From assembly GCF_009765375.1 (NCBI RefSeq), contig NZ_VTOK01000005.1, positions 158,937 through 222,936 of the forward strand: 64,000 bases of DNA, in the 5' to 3' direction. The position numbers and the translations under genes were made by a program. The notes under the pieces were generated by a model that was given only the letters and a program-made list of their open reading frames with translations, ran no database searches and was not told the DNA's origin. This document shows positions 25,363 through 32,985 of the stretch, one piece after another; position 1 is the stretch's first letter; the number at the start of each line of letters is the position of its first letter. Source of the stretch: Alteribacillus sp. YIM 98480. Lineage in GTDB: Bacteria > Bacillota > Bacilli > Bacillales > Marinococcaceae.

Positions 25363-25842
25363 TTATCTGCATTTGTGCTTATCGATGTCGCCTACTAAGT
25401 TTGGATCAAGGCATTGAATAGCGCAGAAGCAATCAAGATCTACTTCAATGCAGAATCTTGTGCGTTCAAGCTCATCAATATCACACAAAGATTCAGGGTC
25501 GACACAGCAGTCCGTAAATTCTAAGTCGTTATCCGGACGCAACAAAGATAGTGTGGCACAGCAGTTCTTTTCATCTACCTTTTCTACACGGAAGAAAACA
25601 GTTTGGAAGCAGTCATCTCTTCCAAGTGCACCTGTAGCGAAGAAATAATTACCTTTTTTGTTTTGAAGAACAAACGGAACAGTATCCAAACCGTTGTTGT
25701 TGCCCGTAGGACTTAATAAATTGTTAAAACAGCTGTTTCTGCAATCAGATCTATCATCTACTGCATCCTGAGCTTCTTTGATGGCAACAACGGCATCGCA
25801 AACGCAGCTTCCAGCATCGCTGTCGTGTTTTCTGCAACCCAT
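25363..25842 (-). CDS. cotZ: CotY/CotZ/ExsY-family spore coat protein
   Basis: A 159-aa Cys-rich protein (14 Cys by eye). It has the family pattern CVCDAVVAIKEAQDA, SCFNNLLSP, DTVPFVLQNKKGNYFFATGA, FFRVEKVDEKNCCATLSLLR and CIEVDLDCFCAIQCLDP. These proteins form disulfide-linked crust or exosporium lattices on the spore surface. ATG at 25842 is preferred; an in-frame GTG three codons earlier lies directly on the AAAGGAG site. Only one such gene is seen here. The 66-aa membrane protein upstream ends inside the ribosome site and is likely co-transcribed. Confidence 0.9.
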   Translation of the reverse strand: MGCRKHDSDAGSCVCDAVVAIKEAQDAVDDRSDCRNSCFNNLLSPTGNNNGLDTVPFVLQNKKGNYFFATGALGRDDCFQTVFFRVEKVDEKNCCATLSLLRPDNDLEFTDCCVDPESLCDIDELERTRFCIEVDLDCFCAIQCLDPNLVGDIDKHKCR

Positions 25843-25847
25843 GTCTT

Positions 25848-26048
25848 TCACTCCTTTAGCTTCTTTTCTTTACTATCATATATACGAATGACTAAAAAGG
25901 TGTTAAATATTCCGCTAATGATGAAGAATTGGGCGAGTGCCTTAAAGGAGATTAAAACACAGAGAAAAGGGTATACATAGAATAAAAGAAACGTCATTGG
26001 GCCGGTTATCCTTTGGGTAAATGGACGTCGTCCCTGCATACAGAGCAT
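25848..26048 (-). CDS. Small membrane protein, 66 aa, upstream of cotZ
   Basis: Two hydrophobic stretches (GPMTFLLFYVYPFLCVLISF and AQFFIISGIFNTFLVIRIY) and a basic ending KEKKLKE. Its last codons AAG GAG form the cotZ Shine-Dalgarno and its TGA lies just upstream of the cotZ ATG, which points to translational coupling. AGAAAGG precedes its ATG. Family unknown; a spore-membrane role is inferred from context. Confidence 0.55.
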   Translation of the reverse strand: MLCMQGRRPFTQRITGPMTFLLFYVYPFLCVLISFKALAQFFIISGIFNTFLVIRIYDSKEKKLKE

Positions 26049-26072
26049 TTAAGCCTTTCTTATTATCTAAAG

Positions 26073-26402
26073 GTCCAGAAAACCTGTCGCGGCAGACCAA
26101 GGCGCTTGCACTTTTCTTAAAAGGGAAGAAATGATAAATATTGGGCGTTTTTGATGTCTAGCTTCAGCGCCCAGCCGCTCAGGCGCACACGATAAAGAGG
26201 AACTTTTGCTAAAACCGCGACGTCCTGTCGCAACGCAAAAGTCAACACCTCCTGTGCAAGCCAGTTCAGCGTTGTCACAGGACGTGACGGTTTTAGCTGA
26301 ACGTCTTATTTCTTCCCTTTCGACTCCGGGCCGCAGGCGACCCTGCGCGAAAGCTCCAGAACCTGTCGCGGCTGACCAGGGCGCTTGCACTTTTCTTATG
26401 AA
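26073..26402 (+). repeat. Family A repeat, copy A2 with an extra tail
   Basis: A family A tail alone (CCAGAAAACCTGTCGCGGC to CGCTTGCACTTTTCTTA, 26073-26116) is followed directly by a full copy starting AAGAAATGATAAATATTGGG. Inside, 26208-26236 and 26269-26297 form a 29-bp imperfect inverted repeat (25 matches) with arms GCTAAAACCG...GTCCTGT and ACAGGACGT...CGGTTTTAGC. The copy ends 13 bases before the next gene's start codon, so its transcript leader is repeat-derived. Confidence 0.85.
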
Positions 26403-26415
26403 AGAGGTGAGAAGG

Positions 26416-26655
26416 ATGGGGTATGTAGCACCGACTAAAAACGAGCAAGCAGTCAATTATGGAAGTCGATTGGTGGAGAATGAACCATCTATTCGAAAAA
26501 TTCAGCCAATTCAACCAGCCACATGGCAGAGAATAAGTTCTCAAGATACTAGGAATGCTTATCACTTAGAAGAAGATATGGAGCGTATGAACAAACGAAG
26601 AGAAATCGAACAAAAATTTTATGGGAAAGGCCGGCGCTTTGACGCCAATGCATGA
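26416..26655 (+). CDS. Hypothetical protein, 79 aa
   Basis: ATG at 26416 follows AGAGGTGAGAAGG. The product starts MGYVAPTKNEQAVNYGSRL, has a middle rich in Pro/Ile/Gln (IRKIQPIQPATWQRI) and a charged helical tail ending KFYGKGRRFDANA. The open frame extends 70 codons upstream through repeat A2, but that part is repeat sequence in another guise and not protein. Not recognised; it lies near spore coat genes. Confidence 0.6.
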   Translation: MGYVAPTKNEQAVNYGSRLVENEPSIRKIQPIQPATWQRISSQDTRNAYHLEEDMERMNKRREIEQKFYGKGRRFDANA

Positions 26656-26899
26656 GCATAACCAAAATCAATATATATCATTTTATGTCTCCTTTGAGGC
26701 AAAGTTTCCGCATTCATATCTGTTAAAAATCTTCAACAAACTTGGATAGGACGAATAGAACTGTTACACAAACAGTGAGCTTTCCTTAGGAGAGCTCCTA
26801 TTTTCATTTGGAAATATTTTCTTTTATAATGTGTTTATACAAAAATGTCCGCCATTTTAACTTGGCAGTTTAAGAAAAATACCTATAAAGGAGTTTAAA

Positions 26900-27805
26900 A
26901 TGGAGCTTGTACGTATAAAAGAAAATATTTATTACATTGATCACGCAGTTAATATGGGATATATCCAAAACGGCGGCAAAGGACTTCTTATTGATTCCGG
27001 GATTGATAAAGGAACAGGTAAAAAAGTCTGGAAACTCTTAAAGGAAGCAGGTCTCCCTGTTACAGACCTGCTCATTACGCATGCTCATGCTGATCACTTT
27101 GGAGGGGCTTTCTGGTTAAAAGAAAACGGTAATGTTACAGTACATGCGACCCAATTTGAGGGAGCGGTGTTAGAAAATCCAAGACTCGAACCAATTTACT
27201 TATTTCAAGGTGTTGAGCCTCTGTCTGAATTAAGAAATAAATTTTTAGAAGGTCCGCCTGTTAAGGTAGATCATTATGTAAAAGAAGGTCCCTCTGTTCT
27301 TGCAGGTATAAAAGGAACGCTGTACGCCTTACCAGGGCACAGCTATGATCAAATAGCTTTTTATATAGATGGCATACTTTTTGCGGCGGACAGCTATTTT
27401 GCAAAAGCATATTTAGAAAAGCACGTGATACCATTTATGGTTGATATAGAGAAAGCACAAGCCTCCCTTCAGTTTCTGCTTTCTTTGGAAGGAGAGGGAG
27501 CAGTACCAGGACACGGAATGTATGAAACGAATTATAAAGAGACTGTCAAACAAAATATAGACTGGCATACCTCATTATTAAAAGAACTCGAACAGGAATT
27601 ACACGAACTAAAGGACATGCCGGTAGAATCGCTGACGAGCCATTTTCTACGCAAAAAAAATATACCAGTGCCAAATATCGGGGCCTGGGTTTTATTTCGA
27701 ACAGCCGTATTAGCTTATTTGAAAGCATTAAAAGAACAAGGAAAGGCTGAATTTAAGATGAAAGATCATCAGTTTATTATTCAGCCAATCCAGACAGAAA
27801 TTTAG
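26900..27805 (+). CDS. MBL-fold metallo-hydrolase
   Basis: A 301-aa metallo-beta-lactamase-fold protein. LITHAHADHFGGAFWL gives the HxHxDH motif; later ligands are in YALPGHSYDQIAFYIDG, FAADSYFAK and AVPGHGMYE. The C-terminal 80 residues look helical and may form a winged-helix cap as in some MBL enzymes. The substrate cannot be deduced. AAGGAG lies before the ATG. It converges on yjcF, overlapping its end by four bases. Confidence 0.88.
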   Translation: MELVRIKENIYYIDHAVNMGYIQNGGKGLLIDSGIDKGTGKKVWKLLKEAGLPVTDLLITHAHADHFGGAFWLKENGNVTVHATQFEGAVLENPRLEPIYLFQGVEPLSELRNKFLEGPPVKVDHYVKEGPSVLAGIKGTLYALPGHSYDQIAFYIDGILFAADSYFAKAYLEKHVIPFMVDIEKAQASLQFLLSLEGEGAVPGHGMYETNYKETVKQNIDWHTSLLKELEQELHELKDMPVESLTSHFLRKKNIPVPNIGAWVLFRTAVLAYLKALKEQGKAEFKMKDHQFIIQPIQTEI

Positions 27806-28257
27806 ACAGACCGGGACTCGGCTGAAAGTGTTTTTTTCATTTCAAGGTGAGGAATGCCAGCATCCATAAATTCTCCAGAAGTGACGTGATAGCCAAGCTT
27901 TTTATAAAAACCTGAAGCACTAATCTGAGCATTTAGTTTCATAGAGTGAACCCCTTCTATTTTAGCTTTTTGTTCGACCGCTTCCATTATCAGACGTCCT
28001 GCTCCTGTGTGGCGGTGAGATGCAAGCACACATATGCGTTCAACTTTTGCGTAACCATCTGCAAAACGGAGCCGTCCTGCTCCAACAGGGCGGCTGTCTT
28101 CATAAGCGACAAAGTGTACAGCTGTTTCTTCAAATTCATCTATTTCTTCTTCTTCTGGTACCTTTTGTTCTTGTACAAACACTTCAAACCGCACTTTAAA
28201 TGCGTCGTTTAATTCGAGCTGCTGTTCAGGAGAGACTTCTTTCACTTTTACATTCAC
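27802..28257 (-). CDS. yjcF: GNAT-family acetyltransferase YjcF
   Basis: A protein of 151 aa. FKVRFEVFVQEQKVPEEEE at the N-terminus is the typical YjcF/ElaA-like opening; VERICVLASHRHTGAGRLI is the acetyl-CoA loop (RHTGAG in place of RxxGxG), and GFYKKLGYHV follows. Small-molecule or peptide N-acetylation is likely, but the substrate is unknown. It follows yjcG by two bases, the same pair as in B. subtilis. Confidence 0.9.
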   Translation of the reverse strand: MNVKVKEVSPEQQLELNDAFKVRFEVFVQEQKVPEEEEIDEFEETAVHFVAYEDSRPVGAGRLRFADGYAKVERICVLASHRHTGAGRLIMEAVEQKAKIEGVHSMKLNAQISASGFYKKLGYHVTSGEFMDAGIPHLEMKKTLSAESRSV

Positions 28258-28259
28258 AG

Positions 28260-28772
28260 TTATTCTTCCTTTCCTAAATGAAATGTTTCATAAACGGTCC
28301 AACACTTATCTTCTAACTGATACAAAAGCTGTATCTGGTCTATTATTTCTTCATGATGGATATCTTTCATTTTCAGTTGATCCACCACATCAAAATGTTC
28401 ATCGTTTGTTAAATCCTGGCCAATCGTCAAATGAGGAGTGAATTCTTCTTTTTCTTTGCTGTTTTGTTGTTCATTTAAAGCCTCATATAACGAAAGAAGG
28501 ATGTCATTTGGCTTGATTTTAAAAAATATTTTATTTTCTTTTGGATAAAATGTATCTGCTTTATAGATTGTCAGCGGAAAAGGAGGTGTTTTTGACGAAA
28601 TGGTTTGTATTCTTTGCATTTCTTGCTCAAGCTGATCTTCCTTTAGTTCATAAGGAGGTTTCAACGTGACATGCGGCGGTATCCATAAATAATGGGTATC
28701 ATAGCGTTTACGATAATTGTTGGCCATGTCTTGTATTTGTTTTGAAGGAAAACAAGCTAAACCATATTTCAT
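28260..28772 (-). CDS. yjcG: 2H phosphoesterase / 2'-5' RNA ligase-like protein YjcG
   Basis: A protein of 170 aa with two HxT motifs, HVTL (His34) and HLTI (His114), that form the active site of the 2H phosphoesterase superfamily. Family members open or close 2',5' or cyclic phosphodiester bonds; the substrate of YjcG is not known. It is the first of two genes with yjcF. The ATG is preceded by GGAGGGTG. Upstream lies a 500-base repeat-filled gap that separates it from yjcH. Confidence 0.9.
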   Translation of the reverse strand: MKYGLACFPSKQIQDMANNYRKRYDTHYLWIPPHVTLKPPYELKEDQLEQEMQRIQTISSKTPPFPLTIYKADTFYPKENKIFFKIKPNDILLSLYEALNEQQNSKEKEEFTPHLTIGQDLTNDEHFDVVDQLKMKDIHHEEIIDQIQLLYQLEDKCWTVYETFHLGKEE

Positions 28773-28829
28773 CTTTCACCCTCCATTTTGGTCATTCTAT
28801 TGTTTCATCCACCAGGAATGTTTAATTTT

Positions 28830-28897
28830 GTTAAAGGACCAAAGCAAAGCTACGACTTCCGCCATAGCAAGCCGAGTTTTTTCTAAGCATTCGCCAT
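28830..28897 (+). repeat. Family C element
   Basis: GACCAAAGCAAAGCTACGAC, then TTCCGCCATAGCAAGCCGAG, then TTTTTTCTAAG. It aligns with the ptsG-leader copy and the inverted copy at 31.2 kb. Confidence 0.7.
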
Positions 28898-28939
28898 AAA
28901 AAGGCAGTTCCAAAAGGTTTTTTCAGCTGAAATACTCAC

Positions 28940-29165
28940 CCACAGGGCACAAGTGCGGCGACATCTACTCCAGCTCTCTTTGTTCGTTCTCGTAATGTCT
29001 TCTTTGCCGCGGGTAACGCTTCAGTTATCTCGTGAGCAAAGACCGCTCACTGCGGGATCTTACTTCCACAGGTTCTACGTGGCACATTCGTCGCCAAAAC
29101 CGCCACGTCCTGTGCGTCGACGTGTGCGGTTTTAGTAGAAGTTCCTTTATCTTTGCTTTTCCCGT
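28940..29165 (+). repeat. Composite of family B and family A modules
   Basis: The left part (GGGCACAAGTGCGGCGACAT, CTACTCCAGCTCTCTTTG, CTTCTTTGCCGCGGGTAACG) matches the interior of B2. The right part (CACATTCGTCGCCAAAACCG, CCACGTCCTGTGCGTCGACG, TTTTAGTAGAAGTTCC) matches an internal module of A3 and contains a hairpin AAAACCGCCACGTC / GACGTGTGCGGTTTT. The junction is near 29075. No gene is seen in 28773-29273. Confidence 0.7.
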
Positions 29166-29273
29166 TGGAATCTACGTGTCTTTCAGCTGACGTTAATTAA
29201 AAAATTTAGCAGACCCGATTTATGGATCAACCCCGATTTTAAATAAAATACTTTATGTTTATTCCCGTTTTAT

Positions 29274-29990
29274 TTAAAGATCAAACATAAATCGAAGAGC
29301 TTGAGGGAGGTCTTTTTCCCAGTATTTCCAGAAGTGGCCTCCTTCAAATTCGTTATAAAAATAACGGGCTGTTCCTTTTTTAAAGATTTCATGCAAACGG
29401 CGGTTTGGGGTAAGAAAATCTTCTATACTGCCATTGGTCGTTTTTACTTCCGTTTCTTCTGTACCAATCGTATGATAGATATCAAAATGATTCCATTCTT
29501 TATTTTTTTCCACTAAATGTAAAACATTTTCATCGACATAAGGAGAATGCATCATTACTCTTGAAAACGAGTTAGGGTAGGAAAGAGCAGCCACTAATGA
29601 GATAGAAGCGCCTAATGAATCTCCCATTAACATTCGTCCGTGAGCGAGCCGCCAGGTAGAGTATGTATCTTCTAAAAAGGGCAGCAGTTCTTTAACCATA
29701 AATTGCAGATAAGTATGGTGTGTTTCATTATCTGGGTGATACCATTTTCTTCGTGTTTCTACAGAAGGATAAGGAACGCCGACAACAATAGTGTCTCTTG
29801 CTCCTTCTTCAATAGCTGCTTCCATTTTCCGTCCGATCCGTCCGAGCTGGAAATAATCTCTGCCATCTTGGGCAATGGCAAGATGATATGTATGTAAAGG
29901 ACTATAATGGTGCGGCAAGTATACAGGAAGCTCAAAAGTATGGCGTAACAGGTCACTTTTAAATTGCAGGGATGTCATTTTACCGTTCAC
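29274..29990 (-). CDS. yjcH: Alpha/beta hydrolase (putative esterase) YjcH
   Basis: A 238-aa esterase-D-like protein. GRMLMGDSLGASISLVAAL holds the nucleophile Ser in G-D-S-L-G; Asp and His are likely in HSPYVDENVLH and EFEGGHFWKYWEKDLP. The enzyme would hydrolyse a carboxylic ester; the substrate is unknown. GTG at 29990 is chosen because AAAGGAAG is nine bases ahead and the length then equals B. subtilis YjcH closely; a 23-residue extension upstream is doubtful. It follows the yjcF-yjcG-yjcH order, but repeats now separate it from yjcG. Confidence 0.88.
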   Translation of the reverse strand: MNGKMTSLQFKSDLLRHTFELPVYLPHHYSPLHTYHLAIAQDGRDYFQLGRIGRKMEAAIEEGARDTIVVGVPYPSVETRRKWYHPDNETHHTYLQFMVKELLPFLEDTYSTWRLAHGRMLMGDSLGASISLVAALSYPNSFSRVMMHSPYVDENVLHLVEKNKEWNHFDIYHTIGTEETEVKTTNGSIEDFLTPNRRLHEIFKKGTARYFYNEFEGGHFWKYWEKDLPQALRFMFDL

Positions 29991-30142
29991 GATGTTTATC
30001 TTCCTTTCCGCACGGTAATATCGAATACGTAGATCTTCACATATAGTAATAAATATCAAACTAATCTTTATTGTATCACATGCAGAAATGAAACAAATAT
30101 TCCACGCATATGATAGAATGGAAATAAGAGGAGGCTTTTACT

Positions 30143-30694
30143 ATGAAAAAACCTGTACCTTGTGATGTAGTCGAAGATGCTGCTCGTAAAGCATTAAAAG
30201 AAAGAGGCGTTGAGATTAAAGATATCGCTGATATCGTTTATGAAATGCAAGTAAAATACGCCCCTAATTTAACAAAAGAAGATTGCTATGAGAGTGCAGA
30301 TGCTGTTCTTTGTAAAAGAGAAATCCAGCACGCCATCCTTGTGGGAGTCGAATTAGATAAGTTAGCAGAAAAAAATATGTTGTCAGAACCTTTGCAATCT
30401 TTAGTGGATACCGATGAAGGTCTTTTTGGCGTAGATGAAACGATTGCGCTTGGATCTGTATTCGGATTTGGAAGCATTGCGGTAACGACATTTGGATATT
30501 TAGATAAAGAAAAACATGGCGTTATAAAACGGCTGGATGAAAAAAAAGAGGAAGTGCACACGTTTATGGATGATCTCGTAGCAAGTATTGCTTCAAGCGC
30601 ATCTGCTAGATTAGCGCATAGAATGAGAGACAAAGAAGAGAATAGAAGAAAAGATCAAATTAAAAAACGAGAAGACGAAGAATTAATTGGCTGA
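30143..30694 (+). CDS. YutG-like protein (phosphatidylglycerophosphatase A family)
   Basis: A protein of 183 aa. The core KEDCYESADAVLCKREIQHA, ILVGVELDKLAE, ETIALGSVFGFGSIAVTTFG and DDLVASIASSASARLAHR matches the YutG family, classified with phosphatidylglycerophosphatase A. Unlike E. coli PgpA it has no clear set of membrane helices, so the enzymatic label is only family-based. The C-terminus is very basic and acidic in alternation. AGAGGAGG precedes the ATG; a terminator follows. Confidence 0.8.
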   Translation: MKKPVPCDVVEDAARKALKERGVEIKDIADIVYEMQVKYAPNLTKEDCYESADAVLCKREIQHAILVGVELDKLAEKNMLSEPLQSLVDTDEGLFGVDETIALGSVFGFGSIAVTTFGYLDKEKHGVIKRLDEKKEEVHTFMDDLVASIASSASARLAHRMRDKEENRRKDQIKKREDEELIG

Positions 30695-30713
30695 TAAAAT
30701 ATTATAAGTGAAG

Positions 30714-30754
30714 AAAAAAGAGGGCTCGCAGGAAGGAAACGAGGCCTCTTTTTA
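30714..30754 (+). terminator. Terminator of the YutG-like gene
   Basis: AAAAAAGAGG-GCTCG / CGAG-GCCTCTTTTT stem around an 11-base loop. Confidence 0.85.
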
Positions 30755-30798
30755 CACTGTTAGAAAATTTAAGTTATATCGGCCAATTCGTCTGAACA

Positions 30799-30902
30799 CA
30801 TTTGGCGACTGCTGCGCCGGGAGCAGGACGTTTGCGGACTTAGCAGAAGTTCCTTTAATTAGGTGGATTCCTGCACAGACAACAAGCCAGTTTTTCTTAT
30901 AA
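30799..30902 (+). repeat. Degenerate family A module joined to a family C tail
   Basis: TTTGGCGACTGCTGCGCCGG, GGACTTAGCAGAAGTTCCTTT resembles the A module GTGTGCGG-TTTTAGTAGAAGTTCCTTT. It is followed by CAGACAACAAGCCAGTTTTT, close to the ptsG-leader family C copy. The same order (AGTTCCTTTAAT then ACAACAAGCCA) occurs at 20.8 kb. Confidence 0.5.
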
Positions 30903-30985
30903 AAAATACGCACAAGCCGTGATTTTTTTATAGAAATGGGATAAAATAGTAAGGAAACAAACCAAAAGGAGTAGGAGATAGTGCG

Positions 30986-31168
30986 ATGGCATATAAACCA
31001 CGCTGGATCTACTGGAAACAAACATTTCGCTCCAAATTTCAGGCGGGGTGCTTGAAAGCAAAGCTGGAGGAAAACTGGCATAATGGCTATGAAATTGGTC
31101 CATTTGTAGAAATCCGTAAATTAAAAACGAATAAATACGTGGTGCGCTATACATACGATGAAGCTTAG
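30986..31168 (+). CDS. Conserved small hypothetical protein, 60 aa
   Basis: AAAGGAG stands 16-20 bases before ATG with a closer TAGGAGAT. The product is basic and aromatic: MAYKPRWIYWKQTFRSKFQA at the start and FVEIRKLKTNKYVVRYTYDE at the end, suggesting a small beta-rich fold. I remember similar short proteins annotated as hypothetical in Bacillaceae but cannot assign a function. Confidence 0.65.
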   Translation: MAYKPRWIYWKQTFRSKFQAGCLKAKLEENWHNGYEIGPFVEIRKLKTNKYVVRYTYDEA

Positions 31169-31179
31169 CGCATCTTCTT

Positions 31180-31257
31180 AATATTAGAAAAGCTCGGCTT
31201 GCCGCCGAAACCTTATGGTGAGACGTAGTTTTACTTATACTTTAGAATCCCTAGAGT
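31180..31257 (-). repeat. Family C element, inverted copy
   Basis: On the minus strand: AAAGTATAAGTAAAACTACG, then TCTCACCATAAGGTTTCGGC, GGCAAGCCGAGCTTTTCTAA. This is the best full-length partner of the ptsG-leader copy. Confidence 0.75.
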
Positions 31258-31298
31258 AAAAAAGCTGACACGGGAAAAACAAGCCCGGTCAGCTTTTG
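31258..31298. terminator. Bidirectional terminator at the end of fumC
   Basis: AAAAGCTGACACGGG / CCCGGTCAGCTTTT with flanking A and T runs. Confidence 0.88.
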
Positions 31299-31327
31299 TA
31301 TTTATACAACGTAGTTAAGCTATCTGT

Positions 31328-32716
31328 TTATTCTTTTGGGGAAACCATTTTAGATGGATCCACGACTTCTTCAAATTGTTCCTCGGTTAACAATCCGCTC
31401 TCAAGTGCTGCCTCTTTTAGCGTTTGGCCTTTTTCATGAGCCGTTTTAGCGATCTTTGCTGCATTTTCATAACCAATATGAGGGTTAAGAGCCGTCACGA
31501 GCATTAATGAATTACGCAAATGCTCTTCAATTTTTTCATGATTTGGCTCAATGCCGACAGCGCACTTATCGTTAAAGGAAATCATAGCATCAGCCAGTAA
31601 GTAAGAAGACTGCAGGAAGTTATAAATAATTACTGGCTTAAACACGTTTAATTCAAAATTCCCCTGGCTGGCTGCAAAACCAATCGTTGCATCATTTCCC
31701 ATTACTTGAGAAGCAACCATCGTCAAAGCTTCGGACTGAGTAGGGTTAACTTTCCCCGGCATGATGGAGCTGCCTGGCTCATTAGCAGGAATCGTAATTT
31801 CACTAAGTCCGGAGCGAGGACCGCTTGAAAGCCAGCGTACGTCATTGGCAATCTTCATCAAGTCAGCGGCAAGTCCTTTTAGAGCACCGTGAGCATAATT
31901 AATCTCATCATGGCTTGTTAAAGAGTGAAATTTGTTTGGAGCAGAACGGAACGTTTTTTCTGTCACCGTGCTGATTTCTTCTGCTACATATTCACCAAAT
32001 TTAGGATGAGCATTAATACCAGTACCAACAGCAGTTCCGCCAATGGCCAGGTCTTTGACATGATCAATGCTTTGTTTAATCATGTCACTGCTTTTTTCAA
32101 GCATGCGGTGCCATCCGCTGATCTCTTGTCCGAGCGTGAGAGGTGTCGCATCTTGAAGATGAGTACGTCCAATTTTAATGACATCTTCAAATGCTTCTTG
32201 CTTTTCTTTTAACGTGTTTTTAAGTATGTCAATTGCCGGCAGCACATCATTTTCTACTTTCTCGACTGCTGCAATATGCATAGCGGTAGGGAACGTATCG
32301 TTTGAGCTTTGGGAGCGGTTGACATCATCATTTGGATGAATGGTGAGGTCTTCTCCTTTATCTTTTAAAATTTCGGTTGCCCGGCGAGCTAAGACTTCAT
32401 TCATATTCATGTTGGACTGCGTACCGCTTCCTGTCTGCCACACAACAAGAGGAAAGTGTTCATCTAAATTTCCGCTTAATACTTCATCTGCTGCTGCTGC
32501 AATCGCATCAGCTTTTTCTGCTTCAATTTTTCCAAGACGTTTGTTAGCAAGAGCTGCTGACCTTTTTAGAATGGCAAAAGCATGAACAACTTCAATTGGC
32601 ATAATCTCTTTTCCTATTTTGAAGTTTTCAAGGCTTCGCTGAGTTTGAGCTGCCCAATGTTTATCAGCGGGTACTTTCATTTCTCCAAGCGTGTCTTTTT
32701 CAATTCTGTAGTCCAT
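31328..32716 (-). CDS. fumC: Fumarate hydratase class II
   Basis: A 462-aa protein, the standard length. [52 protein letters not shown] and the superfamily signature [16 protein letters not shown] are all present. It interconverts fumarate and malate in the TCA cycle without an iron-sulfur cluster. ATG at 32716 follows AGGAGG; the frame extends 35 codons upstream but that part lacks similarity. A malic enzyme and glutamate dehydrogenase lie 26 kb away in the same window. Confidence 0.97.
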   Translation of the reverse strand: MDYRIEKDTLGEMKVPADKHWAAQTQRSLENFKIGKEIMPIEVVHAFAILKRSAALANKRLGKIEAEKADAIAAAADEVLSGNLDEHFPLVVWQTGSGTQSNMNMNEVLARRATEILKDKGEDLTIHPNDDVNRSQSSNDTFPTAMHIAAVEKVENDVLPAIDILKNTLKEKQEAFEDVIKIGRTHLQDATPLTLGQEISGWHRMLEKSSDMIKQSIDHVKDLAIGGTAVGTGINAHPKFGEYVAEEISTVTEKTFRSAPNKFHSLTSHDEINYAHGALKGLAADLMKIANDVRWLSSGPRSGLSEITIPANEPGSSIMPGKVNPTQSEALTMVASQVMGNDATIGFAASQGNFELNVFKPVIIYNFLQSSYLLADAMISFNDKCAVGIEPNHEKIEEHLRNSLMLVTALNPHIGYENAAKIAKTAHEKGQTLKEAALESGLLTEEQFEEVVDPSKMVSPKE

Positions 32717-32985
32717 GTTGAATGCCTCCTGGTTTTTTTGTGTGTTTCTGATTAATGCCCACCTAACATTTTCGGGAGGAATGTCGAATTCCCTCTTTAT
32801 AGAGTAGAAAAAAATAGACAAAAAGAAAACCCCAACGATAAGCTTAAGTAAAAAGACTTAATTTTTTAAACATTTTTCTTCACATTTTCAATAATGTGAC
32901 GATATAAGTAAATGAAAACATGGCATTATGAGAATTTATAGTTCTAAAGTCCTTTTTAATTAATAAGCTAGGAAGGTTGGTGTTC

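Noticed and set aside
26206..26415. Open frame reading through repeat A2 in phase with the 79-aa gene
   Set aside because: The amino acids derive from family A modules that also give unrelated frames in other copies; the ribosome site lies just before 26416.
32875..32910. Sigma-D promoter for the chemoreceptor gene
   Set aside because: GACGATAT fits the -10 but no TAAA lies 14-16 bases upstream, so it was not listed as a feature.
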